NCBI RefSeq assembly: GCF_016862395.1
Contig: NZ_BOMW01000033.1
Location: 83,547 to 147,546 of the forward strand
From: Actinoplanes siamensis
Lineage (GTDB): Bacteria > Actinomycetota > Actinomycetes > Mycobacteriales > Micromonosporaceae
Reading direction: 5' to 3'
DNA: 64,000 nt
Positions within the stretch are counted from its first letter, which is position 1. Each line of letters opens with the position of its first letter. The notes under the pieces were generated by a model. That model had not been told where the DNA came from, did no database searches, and saw nothing but the letters and a program-made list of their open reading frames with translations. Both the position numbers and the translations under genes were made by a program. Positions 35,380 through 44,054 of this stretch are shown here, one piece after another.

Positions 35380-36389
35380 GATTCGAGCCTCTGCACGAGC
35401 TGGGCCACGTCGGCGATGTACTCGAACCAGTCGCGGTCCGACTGGTAGCCCAGCTCCGCGTTGACCTTCAGCATCGACTCGTTGTGCTGCGCGTTCCAGG
35501 TCTGCACCTGGCGCAGGCCGGGTTCGGCGGCGCGCAGCTCGAACAGCATCCGAGCCTTGATCGCCCGGTCGATGCCGTAGCCGCGGTGCTCCCGGACGAC
35601 GATCGTGTCGTACTGGTCGGCGCGCTCCGGGTGCTGTGCCGGGACGACCACCTCGGTCAGCCCGGCGACCGCGCCGGTCGCCTCGTGGATGGCCAGCACG
35701 ATGTACGGCTTGAGGCCCCGCCGGTGCAGCGTCTCCAGTGACTCGCGGAGCCGGGCCGGGTCGGACGAGCGCGGCGTCAGGTCGAGATCGTCGTCGTCGG
35801 TCTGCGCCTCGGCCTTGGCCCGCGCGTAGGCTTCCAGCAGCTCCGCGGACGGGCCGCCGGGATGGTACTCCACCCGGTACCCGGCGCCGAGGCCGTTGGA
35901 CATCGCGCCGAGGGCGGCCCAGTCGACAGTGTCCAGACTGAGGACACTGCGGGTCTCCACATACTCCCGTTCGAAGCCGAGCGACTCGTAGAAGCCGATG
36001 GCGGGTGTTCCACCGATGGCCTCCACCCCGATCGAGGAGAATCCTTCCAGGTACGCCCGGCGTGCCGCCACGGCGAGCAGTTCCCGCCCCAGTCCGCGGC
36101 GTCGCAGCTGCGGCTTGACGAGGATCTCGAGCACCCCGATGTCGCCCAGCAGCAGGATGCTGACCAGCGCGTAGATTTCGCTCTCCCCCTCGGGGAGGCG
36201 GTCGTCCTCGGCCACCCAGCAGATCCGGCGCTCGCCCGGCATGGTCTCGGCGAGGTAGTCCCTGACCCGGACGTCCCGCCATGCTGGATCGTCGGGGAGG
36301 TCGGTGGTCAGCACCGCGTTGACCGTCTCCACCAGCGAGTGGATCTCAGCCGCGGACGCGGAGCGGGGATCCCATTCACGCACCCTCAC
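35373..36389 (-). CDS. Two-domain GNAT acetyltransferase
   Basis: 338 residues, two GNAT folds. The first (about 1-170) has the acetyl-CoA loop VKPQLRRRGLGRELLAVAAR and FYESLGFE; the second (about 190-335) has VREHRGYGIDRAIKARML and NAELGYQ. Tandem GNAT proteins include mycothiol synthase MshD, but the motifs here fit the wider actinobacterial family and I do not assign MshD. GTG 36389 is used. Convergent with hemB; substrate unknown. Confidence 0.8.
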   Translation of the reverse strand: MRVREWDPRSASAAEIHSLVETVNAVLTTDLPDDPAWRDVRVRDYLAETMPGERRICWVAEDDRLPEGESEIYALVSILLLGDIGVLEILVKPQLRRRGLGRELLAVAARRAYLEGFSSIGVEAIGGTPAIGFYESLGFEREYVETRSVLSLDTVDWAALGAMSNGLGAGYRVEYHPGGPSAELLEAYARAKAEAQTDDDDLDLTPRSSDPARLRESLETLHRRGLKPYIVLAIHEATGAVAGLTEVVVPAQHPERADQYDTIVVREHRGYGIDRAIKARMLFELRAAEPGLRQVQTWNAQHNESMLKVNAELGYQSDRDWFEYIADVAQLVQRLESQ

Positions 36390-36691
36390 CCGTACATCGT
36401 GCCGTTTACCCGACCTCCAGGGAAGTGCTGACCACGCAAAAGTACGCGCCCGCTCACCGAGCGTCGCGAAAACTCGCTACGATCCGTCCGCACCGCCCTT
36501 CCACGCCTTGCGCCGCGTGGCGGCTTGCGCCGCGCCGGCGTGCTCAGTTGCGGCTGCGCCGGCGTGATCAGGCCGGGATGGTCACGCCGGGATGGTCACG
36601 CCGGGATGGTCACGCCGGGATGGTCACGCCGGGATGGTCACGCCGGGCGATGCGGATCATCGCGGGGACAGGTGCGGCTGCTCCGGCGTGA
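36390..36691. repeat. Tandem 14-bp repeats and flanking duplications
   Basis: Five near-identical units of cgccgggatggtca run 36571-36640, with a partial sixth. They are flanked by two copies of a ggctgc-ccggcgtgatcagg segment (about 36552-36572 and 36667-36687); the second runs into the stop codon of the transglycosylase-like gene at 36692. The rest of this 302-base spacer (36390-36550) holds no gene I can support. Confidence 0.85.
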
Positions 36692-38245
36692 TCAGGTGCG
36701 GCTGCGCTGTCCGTAGTCGTTGGCGGCCTCGAAAATCTTCTGCGCCGATGTGCGCAGCGTGCCGCCGTTGTAGTCCAGCACCGCGTCCCACCAGGAGTCG
36801 GCGCGGGCCAGGTCGCGGATGCCGCCCTTGGCGTCCTTGCAGAGATGATTGGCGACGGCCAGCGCTGCGTCGTCGATGTCGTTGATGTCGGTGGCCCCGT
36901 TCCGGTCGGCGTCCACCGCGAACGCCTGCCAGGTGCCCGGCACCAGCTTCATCGGCCCGACCTCACGGTCGTAGTTGGTGTCCTGATCCAGCACGCCCCG
37001 GTCGGTGTCCTTCACCAGGAGCCGGCCCCCCTGTCCGTCCAGCGGCAGGCCGAAGATCGTCGGCTGGGCCACCCCGTCCACGCCGAGCACCGCGCCGTTC
37101 GAGCTGCCGTGCCCGGACGTCACCTTGCCGATCGCGGCCAGCGTGGTCCAGCTCAGGTGACAGGTGGGCACGGTCTGCGCGGTGACCAGCTCGGCGTACC
37201 CGTAGGCCTGGACCGCTACCACCGGGATGCCGGCCTTGGTCCCGGCGGTCTGCGCCCAGGCGGCCAGCGCGTCGGCCGGCCGGTTGACCGGGCCCGCACC
37301 GGGCGTGCCGGCAGCGGTCGTCGGAATGCCGAACCCGGTGGCCGGCGGGACCGTGTAGGTCGGGATCAGCGGGTTGTCGGCCGGAGCGGAGAACCCGCCC
37401 GGTACGCCGAAGGGATCGCTCACGGCCGGCGCCGGAGCCGCCCCGGCGTCACCGAAGGTCGGCGTGACGCTCGGCGTCGGCGCCGCCTCCAGGGCCCGGG
37501 GCACCAGATAGACCCCGGCCGCGCCGGCGAGCCCGATCAGCAGGATCACGACGATGCTCGGCAGAACGACCCGGCCGCTGGGCCGCCTCGCCCAGGCCAC
37601 GAAGCCGCGACCGCCCCGCGCCACCAGCCCGAGGAAGCGCCGCACGAGCCTCCGCTTGGCCGGCGCGGCAGCCTTGCCCGCCTCCGGAGCCGCATCCTTG
37701 CCGGCCTCTTCACCGGTCTTCGCGGTCTTGCCGGCATCCGCCGTCTTGCCGGCCTCTTCGCCGGCCTCCGTGCCCTTGCCGGCGTCCGTGGTCTTGTCCG
37801 CCTCCGTGCCCTTGTCGGCGTCCTTGGCCACCGCGACCTTGCCAGCCTCCGCGTCCTCTTTCACGGCAGGACCCGCACCCGCGAGCGAGCCCGCCGTCGT
37901 AGCGGCGCCCTTCTCCGGCGCGGCGCTCTGCGCTGGAGCGGCATTCTTGCCCGCGACGTCCTTGTCCGTAGCGGCGGCCTTGTCCGTAGCGGCGGCCTTG
38001 TCCGTAGCGGCAGCCTTGTCCGTAGCGGCGGCCTTGTCCGCGGCGGCCTTGTCCCCGGTGACGGACCCGGCCGAAGCCGCCTCAGGCTTCTTGGACGAGG
38101 GCGTGCCCGAATCGCCGGACCTGTGCCGCCCGGCCCCGGGCGCCTCCACCGGAGCCGCCCCGGAACTGCCCAGCGGAACGCCCTGATGGGGCGCCGCCGC
38201 CCGCAACTCCGGCCGCTCTCCTGGGATCTTCCGCGCCTCCGCCAC
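36692..38245 (-). CDS. Membrane-anchored lytic-transglycosylase-like protein lacking the expected catalytic Glu
   Basis: 517 residues from GTG 38245. A long cytoplasmic part (1-225) of Ala/Lys/Asp repeats, including KAAATD units (about 66-95), one membrane helix (about 228-249), a Pro/Thr linker and an external MltB-type domain (about 325-517) with LSWTTLAAIGKVTSGHG, VGPMKLVPGTWQAFAVDADR and AALAVANHLC. Family members have Glu at the position of Thr376 (IGRVES-type motif), the general acid for peptidoglycan cleavage. It may be inactive or a binding protein. TTG 38305 is a less likely start. Confidence 0.75.
   Translation of the reverse strand: MAEARKIPGERPELRAAAPHQGVPLGSSGAAPVEAPGAGRHRSGDSGTPSSKKPEAASAGSVTGDKAAADKAAATDKAAATDKAAATDKAAATDKDVAGKNAAPAQSAAPEKGAATTAGSLAGAGPAVKEDAEAGKVAVAKDADKGTEADKTTDAGKGTEAGEEAGKTADAGKTAKTGEEAGKDAAPEAGKAAAPAKRRLVRRFLGLVARGGRGFVAWARRPSGRVVLPSIVVILLIGLAGAAGVYLVPRALEAAPTPSVTPTFGDAGAAPAPAVSDPFGVPGGFSAPADNPLIPTYTVPPATGFGIPTTAAGTPGAGPVNRPADALAAWAQTAGTKAGIPVVAVQAYGYAELVTAQTVPTCHLSWTTLAAIGKVTSGHGSSNGAVLGVDGVAQPTIFGLPLDGQGGRLLVKDTDRGVLDQDTNYDREVGPMKLVPGTWQAFAVDADRNGATDINDIDDAALAVANHLCKDAKGGIRDLARADSWWDAVLDYNGGTLRTSAQKIFEAANDYGQRSRT
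37961..38050. repeat. 18-bp coding minisatellite
   Basis: Five tandem copies of cttgtccgtagcggcggc, the last degenerate, encode KAAATD repeats on the minus strand. Copy number is likely to vary by slippage without frameshift. Confidence 0.85.
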
Positions 38246-38347
38246 GCGCTCGACCCTACCGGGCCGTGACGATCGTCGGGTAAACCGCCGAGGCCCTGTG
38301 GACAACGCCCCTTACCGGCTCCGGCGCGGGGGCCCTACGCTGGTCGG

Positions 38348-38563
38348 ATGCCGCGTTATGACTACCGCTGCCGCGCCTGCGGCGCCACCTTCGAGGTCAG
38401 CCGCCCGATGCGGGAGGCCACCGAGCCGGCCACCTGCCCGCAGGGCCACGGCGACACCGTCAAGCTGCTGTCCACGGTCGCTGTCACCGGCCGCGGTGGC
38501 GCCGCCCCGATGCCCGGCGGCGCGGGCGGAGGCGGCTGCTGCGGCGGCGCCTGCGGCTGCTGA
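38348..38563 (+). CDS. FmdB family zinc-ribbon protein
   Basis: 71 residues. N-terminal CxxC ribbon in MPRYDYRCRACGATFEV and a second pair in ATCPQGHGD, as in FmdB/CxxC_CXXC_SSSS proteins of unknown regulatory function. The Gly-rich tail ends GGCCGGACGC with four more cysteines, which may add a metal site. ATG 38348 has a TACGCT box 6 bases upstream. It is divergent from the transglycosylase-like gene. Confidence 0.85.
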   Translation: MPRYDYRCRACGATFEVSRPMREATEPATCPQGHGDTVKLLSTVAVTGRGGAAPMPGGAGGGGCCGGACGC

Positions 38564-39281
38564 CCTGATCCCTTCGACAGAACATCCCGGGTTCGGGGAG
38601 ACATCCCAACCCAAGCCGGCGGCGCCCGCGACCCGGGCGCCGCCCGGCAGGGGTTAGGCGCGGGGCGCTGTCGGATGCGAGGGGCAGTGCAGGCATCGTC
38701 CGGCAGGGGTTGGCGCGGGGCGCTGTCCGGTGCGAGGAGCAGCGCGGGCGCCGCCCGGAAAAGGGTGTCGCGGGGCGATGCCCGGTGAAGAGGCCGCGCC
38801 TGCGCCGTATCGCCCGGCCGCGGCGTACGCCCTCCGGATTCTGATCTTGACCTGCGGAAATCCGAGCGTGATCATCCGAAGGAGTGATCTGATTCACTCC
38901 TTACCGCAAACCCCTCGATACCGCCCGCGTGTCGACATTGCGCCGAAACCGCCTCTTCGCTATCACTCTAGGTATCCGCCGCCGAACCCCATGCCGACAA
39001 ATCCGCGCTGCTCAGGAGTAACTTCCCAGAACATGGGACAACACGTACGGGTATATCCGAACGTCCCGACGGTTTTGCCCGACCGCATCGTTTCCGCGTT
39101 CGATCTCTTTCGTTACGACACGCGTAGTCCCGTATGCCGACGTCGATCCCACTGTTGGAGAGCTTCTCCGTAAGGGGTAGGTCGTGGCGGGAACATGGTT
39201 ACCGTCCGTTTCTACGATGGGCGGTGACTCTGTGATACGGCACCATGAGTCGCGACTTCCAAAGGGGGCGGAGGTTCCACC
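38564..39281. other. 718-base spacer upstream of the cyclase gene
   Basis: No gene called. The first part holds three degenerate units of about 55 bp starting at 38644, 38700 and 38755 (core ccggcaggggtt-ggcgcggggcgctgtc). The second part (38830-39250) is clearly more AT-rich and holds a promoter-like pair and an inverted repeat (listed). A 147-codon frame at 38730-39173 has no ribosome site or motif. Confidence 0.6.
38847..38902 (+). promoter_or_regulatory. Promoter with operator-like palindrome at the start point
   Basis: TTGACC (38847-38852) and GATCAT (38870-38875) are 17 bases apart. At the expected start point, aaggagtga (38879-38887) and tcactcctt (38894-38902) form a perfect 9-bp inverted repeat. 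AGTGA/TCACT half-sites recall those described for BldD, but the match is only suggestive. Confidence 0.4.
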
Positions 39282-41891
39282 GTGTCGGGACGGCTCGAGC
39301 TACCCAGCGGCCTCGTGACCTTTATGTTCACTGACATAGAGGGATCAACACGACTGGCCCGGATGCTCGGAGACACCTATCGCGCTGTGCTGAACGCACA
39401 TCGCTCTGTGTTACGCGCTGCGCTTAGTGAGTTCGAAGGTGTAGAGCTTCTCACCGAGGGTGACTCCTTTTTCGTGGCGTTCGACAACGCGGACTCCGCC
39501 GTGGCGGCCTGTGTGGAGGCGCAGCGGAGGCTGGCCGCCCACGACTGGCCACGCGCCGACGCCGTCCCCAAGGTGCGGATGGGACTGCACACCGGGCGGG
39601 CCACACCGATCGGCACCGAGTACGCCAGCGCCGAGGTGCACCGGGCGGCCCGGGTGGCCGCCGCGGCCCACGGTGGCCAGGTGCTCTGCTCCGAGGCGAC
39701 GGCCCAGGCGGTGACCGCCACCTACGCCGGCGCGCCGACCGCCGCGCCCGCCCTGACCGGCGTGGACCTGCTGGACCTCGGAGCGTTCCGGCTGCGCGGC
39801 TTCGACGACGACGAGCGGATCTTCCAGGTGCTGGCGCCCGGCCTGGAGCGTGACTTCCCGCGCCCGCGGACCGCGGAGGCGCCCCGGCACAACCTGCCGG
39901 CCGAGCACAGCTCGTTCGTCGGACGCCAGGCCGAGATCTCCGAGCTGGCCGAACTGATCAGCCACCACCGGCTGGTCAGCGTGGTGGGTGCGGGCGGCGC
40001 CGGCAAGACGCGGCTCAGCCTGGCCGTGGGCGAGCAGTTGCTGGACGCGTACCCCGGTGGGGTGTGGACGATCGATGCGGTGAGCGCGGCGGGTGGCCTT
40101 CCCACGGCGCTCGCCGCGGCCCTGGGCCTGCGGACCGAGCCCGGCCGTCCGATGATCGAGACGGTGCTGGAGCAGTGCACCGAGCGCCGGATGCTGGTCA
40201 TTCTGCAGACCTGCGACGCGGCGCCCGGGCTGACCGCGGCGCTGGCGCACCGGCTGCTGTCCCGGTGCCGCCGGCTGGACGTGCTGGCCACCGGCCGGGC
40301 CCCGCTGGGCCTGCCCGGGGAGGCCGTGTGGCGGATCCCGCCGATGGCCCCGGCCGACGCGTTCGCGCTGCTCAAGGAGCGGGCGACGGCGGCCCGTGGC
40401 GGGCGGCGGGGGAACGACGACGAGCAGTTGGCCGAGCTCGCCGCGCGGTTGGAGGGCTCCCCGCTGGCGATCGAGCTGGCCGCCACCCGGCTCCGGCTGC
40501 TGCCGGCCGACCTGCTGACGCGGCGGCTGGACGACCCGATCGGCGCGCTGGACAGCGACGCGAGCGGTGCGGGGCGGCACGACAGCCTGCGGAACAATCT
40601 GGAGTGGTCGTACCGGAGTCTGGGGAGCCGGGCCGCCGAGTTGCTGCGGAGGCTGGCGGTCTTCGCCGGGCCGGTGGATCTGGCCACCGTGGACTGGTGC
40701 GGGGAGGAGGCGCTCAGCGCGCTCTCCGAGCTGGCGGAGAAGTCGCTGATCGAGGTGCTGCCCGGCCCGCGGTACCGGATGTCGGACCATGTCCGGTCGT
40801 ATGCCCTGCGCCAGCTCGCCGCCGCCGGTGACGAGCCTGCCGTCCGGGACCGGCATCTGGCCTGGTCGCTGCAAACCCTGAAGACCGTCGCGGTGGATAT
40901 CGACGGCCAGCAGCGGACCGTCTCGCTGACCGATCTCGGACCGTACGTCGCGGAGTGGCAGGCGGCGCTGCGCTGGGCCTCGGCGAGCGGGGACGTCCGC
41001 GCCGGGTTGTGCCTGGCCGGCGCGCTGAACCCGTGGTGGCGTGAGCACGGCGGCGCCGGCGAGGGTCGCAGCCTGCTGTCCCGGCTGTACGAGCGGGCCG
41101 ACGGGAACGCGGGACCGGCCGAGCTGGCCCGGGCCTACCTCATCCACGCCGACCTGACCGACGATCCGGGGGAGCGGGACCAGTTCCTGCATCGCGCGGA
41201 GCACGCGGCCCGGCGCGCCGGCGACCCGGCCCTGCTGGTCCGGGCGCTGGGCAGCCGCCGGATCCGGCTGGACGAACCGGCCGACGAGGCGGTCGAGAGC
41301 TCGTGCCGGTCGGTGATCGCCGAGGCCGAGCAGGCCGGCGTGGCGGCCGAGTCGCTGCCGGCCGTGCTGGCGCTGGCCGAGCTGTTCTGGCGGCGCGGCG
41401 CGCTCAGCGAGGCCGCCGAGCTGCTCGGCGCGGCCCGGCACCTGGAGGCCGGCCGGCCCGAGGACCGCGGGCGCCGGGCGGTGGACTGGCTGCTCGGCAT
41501 GGTCGCGCTGCGCCGCGGCGACCTGGTCGCCGCACACGACCACCTGGTGGTGGCGTTGCGCTCGCGGCTGCGGCACGGATTCAAGGGCGCGGCCGCCGAC
41601 GCGGTCGCGGCCATCGCCGCCCGGTGTGCGCTGGGCGGGGACGCGATGACCGCGACGATGCTGTTCGGCGGGGCGGAGGCGGCACGCGGCGCCCGCCGCA
41701 CCGAGTCCTTCGGCGCGTTCTGGTCGGAGCAGCAGATCGCCTTGCGGCTGGCCTTGGGCGACGCGGCCTTCGACTCGGCCTACGCCGACGGCGCCAACCT
41801 GCCCTTCGACCGGATCGTCGCGATGGCCCTGGCTGTCGAACACCCGGATATGGAGGACGGAGCGGCGCGATTCGCCCAGATCGCCCGGTAG
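39282..41891 (+). CDS. Class III nucleotide-cyclase domain fused to a STAND-type ATPase
   Basis: 869 residues. Cyclase homology domain (about 8-185): metal-binding Asp18 (FMFTDIEGSTRLA) and Asp61 (LTEGDSFFVAF); the conserved transition-state Arg124 is present in HRAARVAAAAHGGQ, but the Asn expected four residues before it is His120. Then a P-loop ATPase (Walker A GAGGAGKT at 236-243, later VILQTCDAAPG and LATGRAPLGLPGE) and helical TPR-like repeats to the end. Many mycobacterial relatives end in a LuxR DNA-binding domain; none is seen here. GTG 39282 has GGCGGAGG upstream. Confidence 0.85.
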   Translation: MSGRLELPSGLVTFMFTDIEGSTRLARMLGDTYRAVLNAHRSVLRAALSEFEGVELLTEGDSFFVAFDNADSAVAACVEAQRRLAAHDWPRADAVPKVRMGLHTGRATPIGTEYASAEVHRAARVAAAAHGGQVLCSEATAQAVTATYAGAPTAAPALTGVDLLDLGAFRLRGFDDDERIFQVLAPGLERDFPRPRTAEAPRHNLPAEHSSFVGRQAEISELAELISHHRLVSVVGAGGAGKTRLSLAVGEQLLDAYPGGVWTIDAVSAAGGLPTALAAALGLRTEPGRPMIETVLEQCTERRMLVILQTCDAAPGLTAALAHRLLSRCRRLDVLATGRAPLGLPGEAVWRIPPMAPADAFALLKERATAARGGRRGNDDEQLAELAARLEGSPLAIELAATRLRLLPADLLTRRLDDPIGALDSDASGAGRHDSLRNNLEWSYRSLGSRAAELLRRLAVFAGPVDLATVDWCGEEALSALSELAEKSLIEVLPGPRYRMSDHVRSYALRQLAAAGDEPAVRDRHLAWSLQTLKTVAVDIDGQQRTVSLTDLGPYVAEWQAALRWASASGDVRAGLCLAGALNPWWREHGGAGEGRSLLSRLYERADGNAGPAELARAYLIHADLTDDPGERDQFLHRAEHAARRAGDPALLVRALGSRRIRLDEPADEAVESSCRSVIAEAEQAGVAAESLPAVLALAELFWRRGALSEAAELLGAARHLEAGRPEDRGRRAVDWLLGMVALRRGDLVAAHDHLVVALRSRLRHGFKGAAADAVAAIAARCALGGDAMTATMLFGGAEAARGARRTESFGAFWSEQQIALRLALGDAAFDSAYADGANLPFDRIVAMALAVEHPDMEDGAARFAQIAR

Positions 41892-41950
41892 AAGGGTGCG
41901 GATCACGCGGACTACTGATCTGATTAGGGTGTGTCCGTGCAGGCGGTTTC

Positions 41951-42967
41951 ATGATCCACCTACCGCTGGCCCGTCAGGGGCCGCTGAGAGCGCTCGCCAT
42001 TCGTCTGGCGATGGCGTTCACCCTCGTGCTGAGCGCGGTGGCGATCGTCTACGCGGACCGCGAGGGCTACCGCGACGTCAACGAGGACGGCCTCACCCTG
42101 CTCGACTGCTTCTACTACGCGGTCGTCTCGCTCTCCACGACGGGCTACGGCGACATCACCCCGGCGACCCAGAGCGCCAGGCTGGTCAACGTCCTGTTCA
42201 TCACCCCCGCCCGGGTGCTCTTCCTGATCATCCTGGTCGGCACCACCCTGGAAGTGCTGACCGACCAGTACCGCAGCGGCCTGCGGATCAGCCGGTGGAG
42301 GCGCAAGTTGAAGGACCACGTGATCATCTGCGGCTACGGCACCAAGGGCCGGGCCGCTGTCGACGCGCTGCTGGAGACCGGCTACGACAAGTCCCGCATC
42401 GTCATCGTCGAGAACCGTGAGGTCGCCGTCCGCCAGGCCGCCGCGAACGGGTTCGCGGTGATCGAGGGCAACGCCACCCGCTCGGCGGTCCTGCTCGATG
42501 CGGACGTCAAGAACTGCAAGTCGGTCATCATCGCCACCGACCAGGACGAGGCGTCGGTGCTGATCACCCTGACCGTCCGCCAGCTCACCGCCGGACAGGT
42601 GCGCATCATCGCCGCCGTCCGGGAGCAGGAGAACGCCGCCCTCCTCAAGCAGAGCGGCGCGCACCACGTGATCGTCTCGTCCTCCACGGCGGGCCGCCTG
42701 CTGGGCCTGACCACGACCGCGCCTCCGCTGATCGACGTCGTCGAGGACCTGCTGACCCCGGGCCAGGGGATGGCGCTGGCCATGCGCTCCGCGGAGCGCG
42801 CCGAGGTGGGTCGGAACCCGCGCGAGCTGTCCACGCTGGTGGTGGCGCTGATCCGGCGAGGCAAGGTGGTCCCGCTGGGCGGCGGGCAGTCGGTCGCCAT
42901 CGAGACGGGCGACCTGCTGGTCTACATCCGCGACGACGAGACCGCCGCAACCGGCGTCTCGTTCTGA
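41951..42967 (+). CDS. Two-helix potassium channel with RCK domain
   Basis: 338 residues. Membrane helix 1 (about 14-35), pore loop with the selectivity filter TTGYGD (LSTTGYGDITP), membrane helix 2 (about 80-102), then an RCK/TrkA-N Rossmann domain (HVIICGYGTKGRAAVDALL) and a TrkA-C-like end. Probably a tetrameric ligand-gated K+ channel. Starts 59 bases after the cyclase-ATPase gene on the same strand. ATG 41951 has AGGCGG upstream. Confidence 0.9.
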   Translation: MIHLPLARQGPLRALAIRLAMAFTLVLSAVAIVYADREGYRDVNEDGLTLLDCFYYAVVSLSTTGYGDITPATQSARLVNVLFITPARVLFLIILVGTTLEVLTDQYRSGLRISRWRRKLKDHVIICGYGTKGRAAVDALLETGYDKSRIVIVENREVAVRQAAANGFAVIEGNATRSAVLLDADVKNCKSVIIATDQDEASVLITLTVRQLTAGQVRIIAAVREQENAALLKQSGAHHVIVSSSTAGRLLGLTTTAPPLIDVVEDLLTPGQGMALAMRSAERAEVGRNPRELSTLVVALIRRGKVVPLGGGQSVAIETGDLLVYIRDDETAATGVSF

Positions 42968-42995
42968 GCGCCGCCCACCGCGAACGCTACCTCCG

Positions 42996-43022
42996 CGCGG
43001 GCCGCCCGATGGGCGGCCCGCG
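42996..43022. terminator. Perfect 12-bp bidirectional terminator
   Basis: cgcgggccgccc (42996-43007), GAT loop, exact complement (43011-43022), between convergent channel and korB genes. Confidence 0.75.
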
Positions 43023-43043
43023 GGTGACTCCGGGGCTCCGCGG

Positions 43044-44054
43044 TCAGAGGATGGTCCAGGTGTCCCCGGAGCCGAGGAGATCGTTGAGCATCTCCTCCGG
43101 TGTGCCGCTGACCGACGCCTGCGCGTCGAGCAGCTGCTTGCGGACGATCTCGTCGTAGGACGGCCGCTGCACGTCGCGGAAGACCCCGATCGGCGTCGTG
43201 TTCAGGTCGGAGCCGGAGAGACGGGACAACGCGAACGCGTACGCCGGGTCGTCAACCGTGGCGTCGTGGACGATCGGCGTGCCGCCCTCCTGCACCTTCA
43301 GCCCGAAGCTGCCCTCCGGGTGCACCACGGAGAAGCGGCCGAACGTGATCGGCTGTCCCTGCTCCAGCCGGATCAGGTGCTCGTCCCGCGTGTCCGCGTC
43401 CTTGATCAGGTCGAAGGCGCCGTCGTTGAAGATGTTGCAGTTCTGATAGATCTCGACGAACGCGGAACCCTCGTGGGCCGCCGCGGCGCGCAGCACGGAC
43501 TGCAGGTGCTTGCGGTCCGAGTCGATGGTGCGGGCCACGAACGTCGCCTCGGCCCCCAGCGCGAGCGAGATCGGGTTGAACGGCGAGTCCGCCGAGCCGG
43601 CCGGCGTGGACTTCGTGATCTTGCCGAGTTCCGAGGTGGGTGAGTACTGGCCCTTGGTCAGGCCGTAGATCCGGTTGTTGAACAGCAGGATCTTCAGGTT
43701 GACGTTGCGGCGCAGCGCGTGGATCAGGTGGTTGCCGCCGATCGAGAGCGCGTCGCCGTCCCCGGTGACCACCCAGACGCTGAGGTCGGGGCGGGACGCG
43801 GAGAGCCCGGTCGCGATCGCCGGGGCACGGCCGTGGATCGAGTGCACGCCGTACGTGTTCATGTAGTACGGGAAGCGGGACGAGCACCCGATCCCGGAGA
43901 CGAACACGATGTTCTCCCGTGGGATACCGAGCTCGGGCATGAACCCCTGCACGGCGGCGAGGATCGCGTAGTCGCCGCAGCCGGGGCACCAGCGCACTTC
44001 CTGGTCCGACTTGAAATCCTTGGCGGTCAGTTTCAGAGCAACCGGGCTAGCCAT
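43044..44054 (-). CDS. korB: 2-oxoacid:ferredoxin oxidoreductase beta subunit
   Basis: 336 residues. Binds thiamine diphosphate and an iron-sulfur cluster for CoA-dependent oxidation of 2-oxoglutarate (or a related oxoacid) with ferredoxin. VRWCPGCGDYAIL gives cluster cysteines; FVSGIGCSSRFPYYMNTY; TPP motif VVTGDGDALSIGGNHLIH with LLFNNRIYGLTKGQ. ATG 44054 overlaps the korA stop by 8 bases, so translation is coupled. The usual actinobacterial aerobic KorAB pair; substrate specificity from context only. Confidence 0.93.
   Translation of the reverse strand: MASPVALKLTAKDFKSDQEVRWCPGCGDYAILAAVQGFMPELGIPRENIVFVSGIGCSSRFPYYMNTYGVHSIHGRAPAIATGLSASRPDLSVWVVTGDGDALSIGGNHLIHALRRNVNLKILLFNNRIYGLTKGQYSPTSELGKITKSTPAGSADSPFNPISLALGAEATFVARTIDSDRKHLQSVLRAAAAHEGSAFVEIYQNCNIFNDGAFDLIKDADTRDEHLIRLEQGQPITFGRFSVVHPEGSFGLKVQEGGTPIVHDATVDDPAYAFALSRLSGSDLNTTPIGVFRDVQRPSYDEIVRKQLLDAQASVSGTPEEMLNDLLGSGDTWTIL

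Noticed and set aside
35373..36389. Mycothiol synthase MshD for the double GNAT protein
   Set aside because: It has two GNAT domains like MshD, but I cannot see MshD-specific residues and the context is heme, not mycothiol.
36571..36640. CRISPR array
   Set aside because: The units are 14 bp, directly abutting, with no spacers and no cas genes in the window.
38730..39173. A 147-codon plus-strand frame upstream of the cyclase gene
   Set aside because: It runs through the 55-bp repeats and the AT-rich promoter area, with no ribosome site and no motif.
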